Shown here: positions 42,702 through 53,700 of the stretch, in pieces
How the letters are laid out: every line of letters starts with the position of its first letter
Numbering within the stretch: the first letter of the stretch is position 1
DNA from: Rhizobium sp. BK602
Lineage (GTDB): Bacteria > Pseudomonadota > Alphaproteobacteria > Rhizobiales > Rhizobiaceae
DNA length: 64,000 nt
NCBI RefSeq assembly: GCF_014195095.1
Contig: NZ_JACIBC010000005.1
Coordinates: 310,001-374,000, forward strand
Direction: 5' to 3'
The notes under the pieces: model-generated
Told to the model about the DNA's origin: nothing
The model's input: the letters and a program-made list of their open reading frames with translations, nothing else
Databases searched by the model: none
Translations under genes and position numbers: made by a program

Positions 42702-43916
42702 ATGAACCGTTCGCTGATTTTTGCGGCCGCTCTGGCGGCAAGTTCCCTGTCCGGCATCGGCGCCCAGGCGCAGGACGCGCCGGTCACCGTTACATGGCAG
42801 ATGTGGGGTGAGCCGAACGACGCCCAGCTCTGGCAGCAGCTGGCCGATCTCGTCACGCAGCAATATCCCGATATCAAGGTCAAGCTGCAGCTTTCCGGCT
42901 GGACGGATTACTGGACCCGCCTGCCGGTTCTGGCGGCATCGGGCCAGGTCGCCGATATCGTCTCGATGCAGTCCATGCGCATGCCGAATTTCTATTCGCT
43001 CCTCGAGCCGCTCGACGGCTATGTGAAGGCCAGCGACGTGAAAGTCGCGGACTTCGAAACCTCGATCATGTCGGGCCTTTCCTATGACGGCAAACTCTAT
43101 GCGCTGCCCTATGACGTCGGCCCGTGGATGGTGTTCTACAATCGCGACAAATTCGCCGCGGCCGGCCTGAAGGAGCCCGCCAAGGATTGGACATTCGACG
43201 ATTTCAAGGCGGATGCCAAGGCACTGACCAAGGACGGGACCTACGGTTACGGAACGCAGGCCTTCGACTTCATCGCCGGCCCGGTTGCCTTGGGCGCGGA
43301 ATATTTCAATTCCGACAATGAATTCGACCTGACCAATGCGGGCTTTGCCGAAGCCTTCGGCAAATATGCCGATCTCACCGCCAAGGACAAGCTCTCCCCC
43401 GTCTTTGCATCGGCCGCCGACGCGTCGGCGGCCAGCGGCCGTTTCGCCTCCGGCAACGTCGCCATGTATATCGACGGTCCATGGACGCTGATCTCGGCGC
43501 AGGCCAACGTCAACTTCAAGATCGGCATCGCGCCGCTGCCGCGCGGCAGCGGCGCGTCACGCTTCATCACCGCCGGCTCGGGCTGGGGCATCTCCGCCGC
43601 CAGCCAGCACAAGGACGCGGCTTTCAAGGCGCTGCAGGTGCTGAGCGGTCCGAAGGCGGCCGAAATCCTGGGCTCGGCCGGTCGCGCCCTACCGGCGCGG
43701 CTAGCCCAGCAAACCTCCTGGTATGACGGGGCAGCCAAGAATGTCAGTGGCACCCGCGATACGCTGCAATATATGTTCGCCCACACCACTCCCTTCCGCA
43801 TCAACGAGAAATGGAACCAGTTCGAGAACCTGGTGATGCAATATGTGCCGCTGGCGCTGACGGGAGATTCGACGCCCGAAGGCGTGCTTTCCGACATTCA
43901 GAGCCAGCTTCCATGA
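42702..43916 (+). CDS. Sugar ABC transporter substrate-binding protein
   Basis: A 404-residue periplasmic protein with a signal peptide (MNRSLIFAAALAASSLSGIGAQAQ) and the family-1 solute-binding fold: VTVTWQMWGEPNDAQLWQQLADLVTQQYPDIKVKLQLSG and the later GKLYALPYDVGPWMVFYNRDKFAAAGL and FASGNVAMYIDGPW. It belongs to the CUT1 type, which takes up oligosaccharides. Its operon with a GH29 fucosidase suggests a fucose-containing ligand. AGGAGGAGG precedes the ATG. Confidence 0.87.
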   Translation: MNRSLIFAAALAASSLSGIGAQAQDAPVTVTWQMWGEPNDAQLWQQLADLVTQQYPDIKVKLQLSGWTDYWTRLPVLAASGQVADIVSMQSMRMPNFYSLLEPLDGYVKASDVKVADFETSIMSGLSYDGKLYALPYDVGPWMVFYNRDKFAAAGLKEPAKDWTFDDFKADAKALTKDGTYGYGTQAFDFIAGPVALGAEYFNSDNEFDLTNAGFAEAFGKYADLTAKDKLSPVFASAADASAASGRFASGNVAMYIDGPWTLISAQANVNFKIGIAPLPRGSGASRFITAGSGWGISAASQHKDAAFKALQVLSGPKAAEILGSAGRALPARLAQQTSWYDGAAKNVSGTRDTLQYMFAHTTPFRINEKWNQFENLVMQYVPLALTGDSTPEGVLSDIQSQLP

Positions 43917-43993
43917 TCCCGGCGCGCATTGCCGGCCCGCGGCCGGGCCCATCGGTCCGGTCGCAGCGCCCCTCGCCGGAAAGGAGGAGCCTG

Positions 43994-44923
43994 ATGATAT
44001 CGGGCAAAGACACCGACGTGGCCAAGAGAGCAAAGCCGCACGCGACGAGATGGTTCAGGGGCGAAGGGTGGACGGCTTTGTTCTTTCTGCTGCCGGGCCT
44101 GATCGGCATCGTGCTGTTTCTCGTCCTGCCGATCCTGGCGTCGATCGTGCTCAGCTTCACCAATTGGCAATTGCTCGGCACGCCGCGTTTCGTCGGCCTT
44201 TCCAACTATGCGCGGCTGTTTACGACCGATCCGCAATTCTGGACGGTCATGCGCAACACCATCTTCTTCACGATCGAATATCTGATCCTCAACATCGTGC
44301 TGTCACTGGGATTGGCGACATGGATCTCCAGCCTGAAGATCGGGCAGCGATGGTTCCGGGTGATCTTCTTCCTGCCCACCTTCACGCCGCTGATTGCGGT
44401 CGCCATCGTCTGGATGCTGATCTTCAGCAGCGGCGGTCTTTTCGACAGCCTGATGGCGCAGCTCTCGCTGCCGTTTTCGGGCGTCCTCAACAATCGGACG
44501 CTTGCCATGCAGGCCGTGATCGTCACCTCGCTCTGGGCCGGGGTCGGATATAATACCGTGCTCTTCAATGCCGCGCTCGACATGGTGCCGGTGAGCTATC
44601 TGGAAGCCGCGCGCATCGACGGCGCGACGGCCTGGGACCGCTTCTGGAAAATCCGCCTGCCGCTGATCTCGCCGACCCTGTTCTTCGGCACGGTGATGAC
44701 GGCGATCACCTCGTTGCAGGTCTTCGACCAGATCTACGTCATGACCAAGGGTGGACCCGGCTCATCGACCGCGACGCTTGGCTATGCCATCTACCAGCGC
44801 GGTTTCCAGAACTTCCAGATGGGTTACGCCTCGGCCATCGCCTGGGTGATGTTCGCGCTGATCATGGCGCTGACGGCATTGCAATTCTGGCTTCAGCGCA
44901 AATGGGTGCATTATGACAGCTAA
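43994..44923 (+). CDS. Sugar ABC transporter permease, MalF-like
   Basis: A 309-residue permease with six membrane segments. A short cytoplasmic start is followed by ALFFLLPGLIGIVLFLVLPILASIVLSFTNW and the EAA signature EAARIDGATAWDRFWKIRLPLISPTLFF. The ATG at 43994 is preceded by AAAGGAGGAG; the frame is open back to 43811, but that stretch overlaps the preceding gene. It forms a CUT1 channel with the next permease, whose start overlaps its stop by 11 bp. Confidence 0.88.
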   Translation: MISGKDTDVAKRAKPHATRWFRGEGWTALFFLLPGLIGIVLFLVLPILASIVLSFTNWQLLGTPRFVGLSNYARLFTTDPQFWTVMRNTIFFTIEYLILNIVLSLGLATWISSLKIGQRWFRVIFFLPTFTPLIAVAIVWMLIFSSGGLFDSLMAQLSLPFSGVLNNRTLAMQAVIVTSLWAGVGYNTVLFNAALDMVPVSYLEAARIDGATAWDRFWKIRLPLISPTLFFGTVMTAITSLQVFDQIYVMTKGGPGSSTATLGYAIYQRGFQNFQMGYASAIAWVMFALIMALTALQFWLQRKWVHYDS

Positions 44924-45767
44924 ATCCAACGCCAGGGCGCGCCGGAAGCTGGCGCTCGACATACTCAATCACGCCGCGCTTGGCCTCGTGGCGCTTGCCT
45001 TCCTGTTCCCGTTCTTCTGGATGGTTTCGAACGCGGTGCGCTCCAATGCCGAGGTGACGGCCATACCGGTGCATATCCTGCCCGAGGTCTTCGAATGGGG
45101 GAATTTCGCGGCCGCCTGGACGAGACTGCCCTTCGGCCGTTTCTTCCTCAACAGTGCCATCATCGCCGTCTGCGTCACTGCGATCACCGTCGTGGTGTCC
45201 TGCCTGTCCGGCTATGCCTTCGCGCGGCTGAAATTCCGGGCGCGCGAGATGTTGCTGCTCGGCTATATCGGCACGCTGATGGTGCCGCCGCTGATGCTGA
45301 TCATTCCGCTGTTCCTGATCGTCAATCGGCTGGGCATGGTCAATAGCTTTCCGGGCGTGATCCTGCCGATCTCCTTCGGCACCTTCGGCGCCTTCCTGAT
45401 GCGGCAGTTCTTTCTCTCCATCCCGATGGAGCTGGAAGAGGCTGCGAGGATCGACGGCGCCTCGCGGCTGCGCATCCTGGTCAGCATCATCGTGCCGCTG
45501 TCGATGCCGGCGATCGGACTTCTGTCGCTGTTCACCTTCATGGGGCAGTGGAACAATTTCCTCTGGCCGCTGATCGTCATGACCGGCGCCGACAATGCCA
45601 CCCTGCCGGTCGGTCTCACCATGTTCCAGACGCAGCAGGGCACGCAATGGAACTATCTGATGGCCGGCGCCACCCTATCGATGCTTCCGGGGATATTCCT
45701 CGCAATCATTCTCCAGAAGCTCATCTACAACAGCATCGCCCTCAATGCGGGCATGGGCGGGCGCTAA
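44913..45767 (+). CDS. Sugar ABC transporter permease, MalG-like
   Basis: A 284-residue permease with six membrane segments and the second-permease signature EEAARIDGASRLRILVSIIVPLSMPAIGLLSLF. The N-terminal arginine-rich stretch precedes the first membrane helix ILNHAALGLVALAFLFPFFWMVSNAV. It pairs with the MalF-like permease just upstream. Confidence 0.88.
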   Translation: MTAKSNARARRKLALDILNHAALGLVALAFLFPFFWMVSNAVRSNAEVTAIPVHILPEVFEWGNFAAAWTRLPFGRFFLNSAIIAVCVTAITVVVSCLSGYAFARLKFRAREMLLLGYIGTLMVPPLMLIIPLFLIVNRLGMVNSFPGVILPISFGTFGAFLMRQFFLSIPMELEEAARIDGASRLRILVSIIVPLSMPAIGLLSLFTFMGQWNNFLWPLIVMTGADNATLPVGLTMFQTQQGTQWNYLMAGATLSMLPGIFLAIILQKLIYNSIALNAGMGGR

Positions 45768-45796
45768 GCGCCTGCAGACTCGGGGGAGCTAGAGAT

Positions 45797-46864
<1,068 letters not shown>

Positions 46865-46925
46865 GCAGCCTCTCCGGCGGCGCATGCATGCTTGCGCCCG
46901 ACACGATATCGAACGATCAGCGAAT

Positions 46926-46959
46926 GACGGCGGGTTGCGCATTCCCGCAACCCGCCGTC
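46926..46959. terminator. Strong hairpin between convergent operons
   Basis: Perfect 14-bp stem (GACGGCGGGTTGCG / CGCAACCCGCCGTC) with a 6-base loop, 62 bp after the ATPase stop and 68 bp from the stop of the convergent mqo gene. It lacks a T-tract but probably ends transcription of both operons. Confidence 0.6.
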
Positions 46960-47026
46960 GATCATGTTTCCGTGGCTGGCACGAACCGCCAGCCTCTCAC
47001 GCCGTCGAAAGCAATCCGTCCGTGTA

Positions 47027-48739
47027 TTAGAGCGCCATGTCCGGAACTTTGCGGACCGTACCGTTGCCAGTGCCATCGGGCTTTGCAAGCACGGACGGAT
47101 CGATCGCCGGAGACGCGATCGCCAATTGTAGCCGCTCGGCCGTGGCGGCCCATTCCTGGGCAAGCGCCTCAGGATTCTCGTTGAGCTTCATGCCGTAACT
47201 CGGCACGATCTTGCGGACCTTCTCCTGCCATTCAGGCGTCGCGAGCCGCTCGGCGAACACCTTCTTGAGGAGATCGAGCATGATGGGCGGCGCGGTGGAC
47301 GCACCCGGCGAAGCGCCGAGCAGCGCGGCGATGCTGCCGTCCTGCGAGGCGACGATCTCGGTCCCGAGCTTCAGGACGCCGCCCTTTTCCTCGTCGCGCT
47401 TGATGATCTGAACGCGCTGGCCTGCCTGCCAGAGACGCCAGTCTTCCGCCTTGGCCTGCGGGAAATATTCGCGCAACGCCGCCAGCCGGTCCTCGTCGGA
47501 CAGCATGAGCTGACCCGCCAGATATTCGACAAGGCTGAATTCATCCAGGGCCACCCGGATCATCGGCCAGATATTGTCGAGCGTCACCGAGGCCGGAAGG
47601 TCGAAATAGGAGCCTTCCTTCAGGAACTTGGTGGAGAAGGTGGCGAACGGTCCGAACAGAACCACCCGCTTCCCGTCCAGCATGCGGGTGTCGAGATGCG
47701 GCACCGACATCGGCGGCGCACCGGTCGACGCCTGGCCATAGGCCTTTGCCAGATGCTGGTTCACCACCTCGGGATTGTCGCAAACGAGGAACGAGCCGCC
47801 GACCGGGAAGCCGGCATAATCGTCGCCCTCGGGAATGCCCGACATCTGCAGCAGCGGCAGCGCAGCGCCGCCGGCGCCGAGGAACAGGAACTTCGCGTTG
47901 ATCGTGCCCTTGCTGGTGCCGTCCTTGGTGTTCGCATAGGTGACGCGCCAGGTGCCGTCCTCGTTGCGCTCGATCGCATGCACCTCCGAAGAGGTGTGCA
48001 GCTTGAAGGTCGGATGGCTCTTGAGATGGGCGACATATTGCCGGGTGATCTCGCCGAAGTTCACATCAGTCCCGAGCGGGCACCAGGTGGCCGCGATCTT
48101 CTGCGAGCGGTCTCGGCCTTCCATCATCAGCGGAACCCATTTCGCGATCTCATCGTGATCGCGCGAGAACTGCATGCCGGAAAAGAGCGGGCTCGCCTTC
48201 AGCGCCTGATGGCGCTTTTCCAGGAAGTCCGTGTTCTTGTCGCCCCAGACGAAGCTCATATGGGGGGTGGAATTGATGAAGGAGCGCGGGTTCTTCAGGA
48301 CACCGGCATTCACCTGATGGGCGAAGAACTGGCGCGAGATCTGGAAGGATTCGTTGATCTCGACCGCCTTGCTGATATGGACATTGCCCTTGTCGTCCTC
48401 GGGCGTGTAGTTGAGCTCAGCCAGGGCTGAATGGCCGGTCCCGGCATTGTTCCAGCCGTTGGAGCTTTCCATCGCGACATCGTCGAGCCGCTCGATCATT
48501 TCAATGGTCCAGGAAGGCTCCAGCTCGGTCAGCAGAACGCCAAGCGTAGCGCTCATGATACCGCCGCCAACGAGAAGGACATCGACCGCCTTTTCGGCGG
48601 GAGCCGCCCAACTGGGCAATGCGGGAAGGCTGAGAACAGCCACGCTGGTCGCTGCGGAACCGAGAAGCTGGCGCCGGCTGATCGCAATGTTGAGAGAGCG
48701 TTCGGAAGACGTGTGGATGTTCTTGTGATTGCTAGGCAT
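47027..48739 (-). CDS. mqo: Malate:quinone oxidoreductase with a Tat-like signal
   Basis: About 570 residues. A FAD-binding Rossmann start VDVLLVGGGIMSATLGVLLTELEPSW lies at ~55-80, with Mqo-type motifs SSNGWNNAGTGHSALAELNYTP, FGEITRQYVAHLK and SPGASTAPPIMLDLL. Mqo oxidises malate to oxaloacetate and passes electrons to quinone. Unlike typical Mqo, this one starts with a twin-arginine leader (ISRRQLLGSAATSVAVLSLPALPSWA) that would export it to the periplasm. Starts at 48739 (MPSNHK) or 48751 are both possible. Confidence 0.85.
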   Translation of the reverse strand: MPSNHKNIHTSSERSLNIAISRRQLLGSAATSVAVLSLPALPSWAAPAEKAVDVLLVGGGIMSATLGVLLTELEPSWTIEMIERLDDVAMESSNGWNNAGTGHSALAELNYTPEDDKGNVHISKAVEINESFQISRQFFAHQVNAGVLKNPRSFINSTPHMSFVWGDKNTDFLEKRHQALKASPLFSGMQFSRDHDEIAKWVPLMMEGRDRSQKIAATWCPLGTDVNFGEITRQYVAHLKSHPTFKLHTSSEVHAIERNEDGTWRVTYANTKDGTSKGTINAKFLFLGAGGAALPLLQMSGIPEGDDYAGFPVGGSFLVCDNPEVVNQHLAKAYGQASTGAPPMSVPHLDTRMLDGKRVVLFGPFATFSTKFLKEGSYFDLPASVTLDNIWPMIRVALDEFSLVEYLAGQLMLSDEDRLAALREYFPQAKAEDWRLWQAGQRVQIIKRDEEKGGVLKLGTEIVASQDGSIAALLGASPGASTAPPIMLDLLKKVFAERLATPEWQEKVRKIVPSYGMKLNENPEALAQEWAATAERLQLAIASPAIDPSVLAKPDGTGNGTVRKVPDMAL

Positions 48740-48893
48740 CGCAAACCTCAAATCATTCGGCTGTCGATCCTCCCGGCGCAGGCCTATAAGCTATCCGTCA
48801 TACTGTGACAAGGCGGCATGCGACATTATGCCCAGACGCGACATGCGGGCTCGGCCGCCCATGTTTGAGGCAATCATGATGCTTGATCGGGCT

Positions 48894-49376
48894 CTACGAG
48901 ATCGCGATGATCTCAAGTTCCTGCGCGCCGACGCTGACGACATCCCCGACAGCCTTGCCCATCAAGACCCTTGCGACCGGAGACACGTAGGAAATCGACC
49001 CTGCCTTGGGATCGGCCTCGTCCTCTCCGACGATGCGATAGGTCTGCACGCGGCCATCGTCGCGGCTGAAGGTGACCGTATTGCCAAACGCCACGACGTC
49101 GGATGAACTAGGGTCCGCAACGAGCTGGGCGGTGCGCGCCCTTTCGGCGAAATAGCGCAGATCGCGCAAGGAAGGTGCGGCCTGACGCCGGCGTTCGTTC
49201 ACGTCTTCGATCGCGCTTGCGGCATGATAGGCTTCGCGCGCGTGTTGAAGCTGCGCCTCGAGATCCTTCAATCCCGCTTCCGTCACAAGGTTCGGATGAG
49301 GCGAAATCGGGCGGTCAGGTATCAGGGTTTCCGAAGCGGTTTCGAAACTCTCTTCCTTGGTGAAGGCAACGGCCAA
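48894..49376 (-). CDS. GreA/GreB-type elongation factor
   Basis: About 160 residues. The N-terminal part (NLVTEAGLKDLEAQLQHAREAYHAASAIEDVNERRRQAAPSLRDLRYFAERARTAQLV) matches the Gre coiled coil, and the C-terminal FKBP-like part (VVAFGNTVTFSRDDGRVQTYRIVGEDEADPKAGSISYVSPVARVLMGKAVGDVV) is the Gre C-terminal domain. It would bind RNA polymerase and assist stalled complexes. It is a shortened paralog, so the housekeeping role is uncertain. The TTG at 49376 has ACGGAG at good spacing and is preferred to the TTG at 49382. Confidence 0.78.
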   Translation of the reverse strand: MAVAFTKEESFETASETLIPDRPISPHPNLVTEAGLKDLEAQLQHAREAYHAASAIEDVNERRRQAAPSLRDLRYFAERARTAQLVADPSSSDVVAFGNTVTFSRDDGRVQTYRIVGEDEADPKAGSISYVSPVARVLMGKAVGDVVSVGAQELEIIAIS

Positions 49377-49588
49377 TCTCAAACTCCGTTTGGGGGTGAT
49401 GCGCTCCGGCGGCCCATGATCGGACGGCGGCCTCGCGTCTGTCAGAACCCAATATAAGGTAACAATGGATCAACCGGCAATATTCTGCCATCGGCGGCCA
49501 GTGCCGCTCCGGATCCATGTCGAGGAGAGAGCCTGTCTTGATCACGAAGGCCCCGCTTCGTCCGCGCGCCGTCTCCTTCGATTTGGCC

Positions 49589-49620
49589 TGGCCGCCGCAC
49601 CTCCAAGGGTCCGGCGGCCA
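49589..49620 (-). terminator. Hairpin downstream of the aegerolysin-like gene
   Basis: Nine-base arms TGGCCGCCG and CGGCGGCCA flank a 14-base loop, starting 24 bp after the stop of the minus-strand gene. There is no T-tract, so it is a weak terminator candidate. The rest of 49383-49643 holds no convincing gene. Confidence 0.35.
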
Positions 49621-49643
49621 ACCATGCGCAAACGGCTGAAGGC

Positions 49644-50681
49644 TTACACCTTCAGGGCTTCCAGGAGATAATCATACTCCCACTTCACGATCGTTTTTTC
49701 CTCGTCGGTCCCTTCGACCGCCAATTGGGCGCAGGAAGCCGATTGCGCCAATGCGGCGCCCGTGCCCATATGAACGCAGGCCAGAACGGCCTCGATCGCG
49801 GCTATTTTCGGCGCGTTTGCCGCCGCCGTCCGGCTGACCAGCATCGTCGCCTTCACCCTCTCCAATTCGTCCACCAGCTTGGTCAAGTTGCCGGAACCGC
49901 CGCCGGGATATTTTTTCAGGTCGTCGATGATGTCCAACGCCGCACCATAGGCCTCGGGATTGGGCTCGAGAACATCCACGACATGGTTGGCAAAATCGAC
50001 CGATACCGAGAATGCCGTCTGGGTCGGCACGATATTGGAAAGGGCCACGAAACGGATGACATCGGCCTTGTCGACGTTCGGCGGCGCCGACGTCAGCACG
50101 TCGAGCGCGGTGGCTTCTGTCTTCCCGTCGAAGAGCTTGACCAGCTCGGGACCGGGGATGGCGCCGCAGGAGATCGCCCTCGCCGCGGTGGCAATATCGA
50201 CCGATGGCAGCGCGGCAGCCTTCGGCAGTGTGAGACGGCGTCTGATAGACGCCGAGAAATCCGTCTCCGCGAATGCGGCGTTGCTCGAAGCCTGGCCGAT
50301 GGCAAAATAGGTGGTGACGGAGCTGCCGGAACTGGGAAAGGAAACGACGGTCGAATAGCTGTCATCCGTTTCCTGGGCGGTATAATTGCTCATCCCCGTA
50401 CCGTCCAGGGTGAGCCCTCCGGAATTCGCTCCGGTATAAGGGATGTCGAAACTGATCGTCAGATAGGTCTGATTGTCGCTGAAATAGTAGACGACAGATC
50501 CTTGGGTTCCAGTGGCGGACCCCTTCGCCCCTTCGGCATAGAAGTTCGCGGTATTGCCGTTCCCAATCTGAGTGGGTGGATTGGTGGCCCACTTTCCCCA
50601 GGAAAGGGAGCTGCTGGTCAAGGTAAGGATTCCACCAGAATTGTTCTGGAGATTCATGTGGCACTGCATATTCTCTGACAT
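49644..50681 (-). CDS. Aegerolysin-like protein with a C-terminal helical extension
   Basis: A 345-residue protein. The N-terminal ~130 residues (LQNNSGGILTLTSSSLSWGKWATNPP, then NGNTANFYAEGAKGSATGTQGSVVYYF and YLTISFDIPYTGANSGG) have the look of an aegerolysin-type beta-sandwich: an NxSG start, a GKW segment, a GTxGSVxY strand and a conserved late P-Y. Aegerolysins bind membrane lipids and some form pores with partners. The ~200-residue C-terminal part is helical, with no family I recognise. No signal peptide is visible. The start has GAGGAGG six bases upstream. It follows the PKS on the same strand after 115 bp. Confidence 0.6.
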   Translation of the reverse strand: MSENMQCHMNLQNNSGGILTLTSSSLSWGKWATNPPTQIGNGNTANFYAEGAKGSATGTQGSVVYYFSDNQTYLTISFDIPYTGANSGGLTLDGTGMSNYTAQETDDSYSTVVSFPSSGSSVTTYFAIGQASSNAAFAETDFSASIRRRLTLPKAAALPSVDIATAARAISCGAIPGPELVKLFDGKTEATALDVLTSAPPNVDKADVIRFVALSNIVPTQTAFSVSVDFANHVVDVLEPNPEAYGAALDIIDDLKKYPGGGSGNLTKLVDELERVKATMLVSRTAAANAPKIAAIEAVLACVHMGTGAALAQSASCAQLAVEGTDEEKTIVKWEYDYLLEALKV

Positions 50682-50776
50682 GATAGCCTCCTCATATATG
50701 GATCGATCGCCTCGATAGCTGAAACCAGCTCTCCCGACCGGAGCGGCGCCCTTCCGTCGGTATTTGCGACTGCATC

Positions 50777-50795
50777 CTCCCGGTCTCGCCGGGAG
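50777..50795 (-). other. Hairpin just after the PKS stop
   Basis: CTCCCGG-TCTCG-CCGGGAG, one base past the PKS stop codon and ~95 bp before the aegerolysin-like start. There is no T-tract on the minus strand, so it may slow or partly end transcription or protect the upstream mRNA. Confidence 0.4.
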
Positions 50796-50796
50796 A

Positions 50797-53700
50797 CTAT
50801 CCCTTGGTGTCGACTGCGATCCGGCCGGCAAGTTCGCCAAGGCTGGAACGCCCGAGAAGCTCCGCCAGAGGGAGCTCCCGTCCCCAGCGCTCCCGCAGGA
50901 GCAGCTGCAACTCGACCGCCATGAGTGAATCGATACCCTTGCGCACCAGCACGTCCTGCTCTGCAAAGGCGGTGGCCGGCAGACCCAGGATCTGCGCCGC
51001 GCAATCGGCAAGGTCGCGAAACGCAAGCCGAGAGCGCTCCTCCCGGCTCAGAGCCGCCCGGTCATCGATCGAGATCGCAGCCGCCGTCGGCTGCAGGGTA
51101 CGATCGTCGGGCGCCAGCGTCGGAAACATCCAGGCATGCCGCCGATGACTCCGTGCGAATTTTGCCCAATCGATGCCAGCGCAATACAGCATGTCTTGCG
51201 GACGGCTGATCAGGTCCGCCAAAAGAGGCTTTCCCTCCTCGGGCGTGATGGGCAGCAGGCCTTGCAGGGAAAAGACATGCGCGAGACGGTCGTCGGCGGC
51301 CATGCCGACCGACCACGGCCCCCAGCCGATGCTGAGAGCCGGAATGCCCCGCATTTCCAGCCGTCGGACAAACGCGTCGAGATAGCAGTTCGCAGCCGCA
51401 TAGGCCGACTGCCCATAGGCCGGGAACAGTCCGGAAATCGAGGAATGCACCAGGCAAAGATCGAGTGCCGCGCCCGCGGGCTCAACCGCGTCGAGAGCGT
51501 CGATCAGATTCGAAAGACCCAGCACCTTGGCGCCGAAGACATGGGAGAAATCGCGGCGGCGCATCTCGCGAAGCGGACGATCGGCGATGGCGGCGGCGGC
51601 ATGCACCACGCCGCGAACGGCGGGAAACTCCGCTTGCGAGACATCGAGCAAGGCGGCCCTGCACGCGACGGTATCGGCGAGGTCAAAGCCCAGCGGCGCT
51701 ATTCTGACCCCGCGGGCTTCCCATTCCGTCAGCCAGTCGATGCGCTCACGCAAGACGGGATCGGTTTCCTCTCGCCAGCCGGAGCGCGGCGGAAACGGCG
51801 TCTGTCCGCACAACACCAGGAAGCGGGCGCCGCGGTCGATGAGATATTCCGCGCTCAGCCGGCCGAGCGCGCCGAAGGCGCCCGTGACCAGATAGCTCGC
51901 ATCGGGCCGCAGCCAGACCGGACCGCCACCCTCCGTGGCCGGCGCCCGCACCAACTCGGGTCGCCACCAGAACCCCTTCCGCCGCAGGAACTGTGTCTGC
52001 CCGGTCCGTGTGTTCACGAGGTTGAAAAGCGCCTGCGACCAGGAAGCGGCATCCCCGTCCTCGAGATCGACGAGGCCCCGCCAGCGGCCGTTTCCTTCGG
52101 CATCGATCAGCGTCCGGCCAAGTCCCCACAAGCCGGACTGGGCGGGCTCCGGAGCGGCCGGATCATAGGCGCCCCGTGTGATCAGCCAGAATTCGGCATC
52201 GGCGGCGGCTATCTCCGCCTGTTCGGCACAATGCTGCCCAAACGAGGTCAAGACCTGAAGCTCATCGGCCAGCGCGAGCCCGCGCCAGTCGAGTGCCTGG
52301 AAATCCAGCACCGTCAGGGTCCTGGCGTGATCCGAAGCATCGAGCTGCCTGATGGCATCGGCGCGGGAGGCGGCCGCGTCGGCCAGAAAGACGTCCTCTC
52401 CCTCTGCCCTCAGATAATCGGCAAACGCCGCCGCCGCGCCTTGGCGATCCCGCCAGATCAGCCATCGCCTCGGTTTGACGACTGGCGGCGGGAACGAGCG
52501 TTCGTCCACCGGCTTCCATTCGATGCAGAAGGCGAGATCCGCCGGCCTCTTTCCGCCGCGAAGCGCCGACGGCATCGGAACGGTCTGCATGGTGACGGCG
52601 CGAAACCGGGCGACAAGCGTGCCATCGACGGCCCGCAGCTCCAGATCGGCGACGGATTCGCGCTCATCCCGGCGCAGCAGGCTGGCCACTGCCGTGAGCG
52701 GAAAATCGGTATCGCGCAACGCCCGGTTCAAGGTCACCTCCGCGATCGCGACGGGAAGACGCTCATAACCTTCCTGCCCCTCAGCATTTCCGCGAGCCAG
52801 CTCCAGGGCCAGCATGACCTGGAAGGCGGCATCCAGAACCGCCGGGGGAATGAAGCAATCGACGGCCGCAGTACCATCAATCGATCCGATGGCGCCGGCC
52901 GGTCCGGTTTTCACCCAGCGCAGCCGGCGGAAGGCCGGACCATATTCAAATCCGAGCGCCGCCAGGGTTTGGTAATATTCGCCGGCATCCTGCGTTGCCC
53001 AATTCTCGGTCCCCGCAAGGCCGGCGAACCGCTCCATGCCCTGGCCATTGCCTGCAATACGAGGCCGCAACGCGACGCAATGCGCCTCGGCGATCAGCTC
53101 ATCCTCGCCGTTCTGGATGCCGATCACGCCCCTCTTCGCGTCGAGCCGGGTCGTCAGCCTGACATCGGCCTCTTCCGACAGGATGACGCCGCGATACAGG
53201 CGCAGCTGCGACAGGCCAACCGTTCCCTCCGGCATGGCTTGCCGCAACGCCGCATGCATCATCTCGACGAATGCCGCCATCGGCATGCGCGGCCGCCCCA
53301 GGACAACATGATCCGCAAGGGCAAAGCGCGTCAGATCGACGTCATCGACATCCCAGATATCGGCGCTTCCCGGCCGCGCATAACCGAGAAAGGCGGAGGT
53401 CGGTACCGCCAGCCGCAGCCGCTGTTTGTCATTGCTTTCGCTCCAATAGCGCGCCTTCAGCCATTGAAGCCCCGGAAGCGGCGGCGAAAGTGCGTCCGGC
53501 GCGGTCGGACTGCCGAACAAGGCCGGCCAATCCGGCTGGGCTGCACCACTGACCTGGACGCGCCCCAGGCATTCGGCGAAAGCCAGAGCTTCGGGATAGT
53601 TGCGGCGCAGCGTGCGGATCAAGCTGACGTTCGAACCGGCCAATGTTTCCTGCAGATAGGCGGCGAGAACCGGATGCGCGCTGATTTCCAGCACGGCCGA

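Noticed and set aside
49465..49671. Plus-strand 68-codon frame between the Gre-like and aegerolysin-like genes
   Set aside because: Overlaps the end of the aegerolysin-like gene and has no support from composition or motifs.
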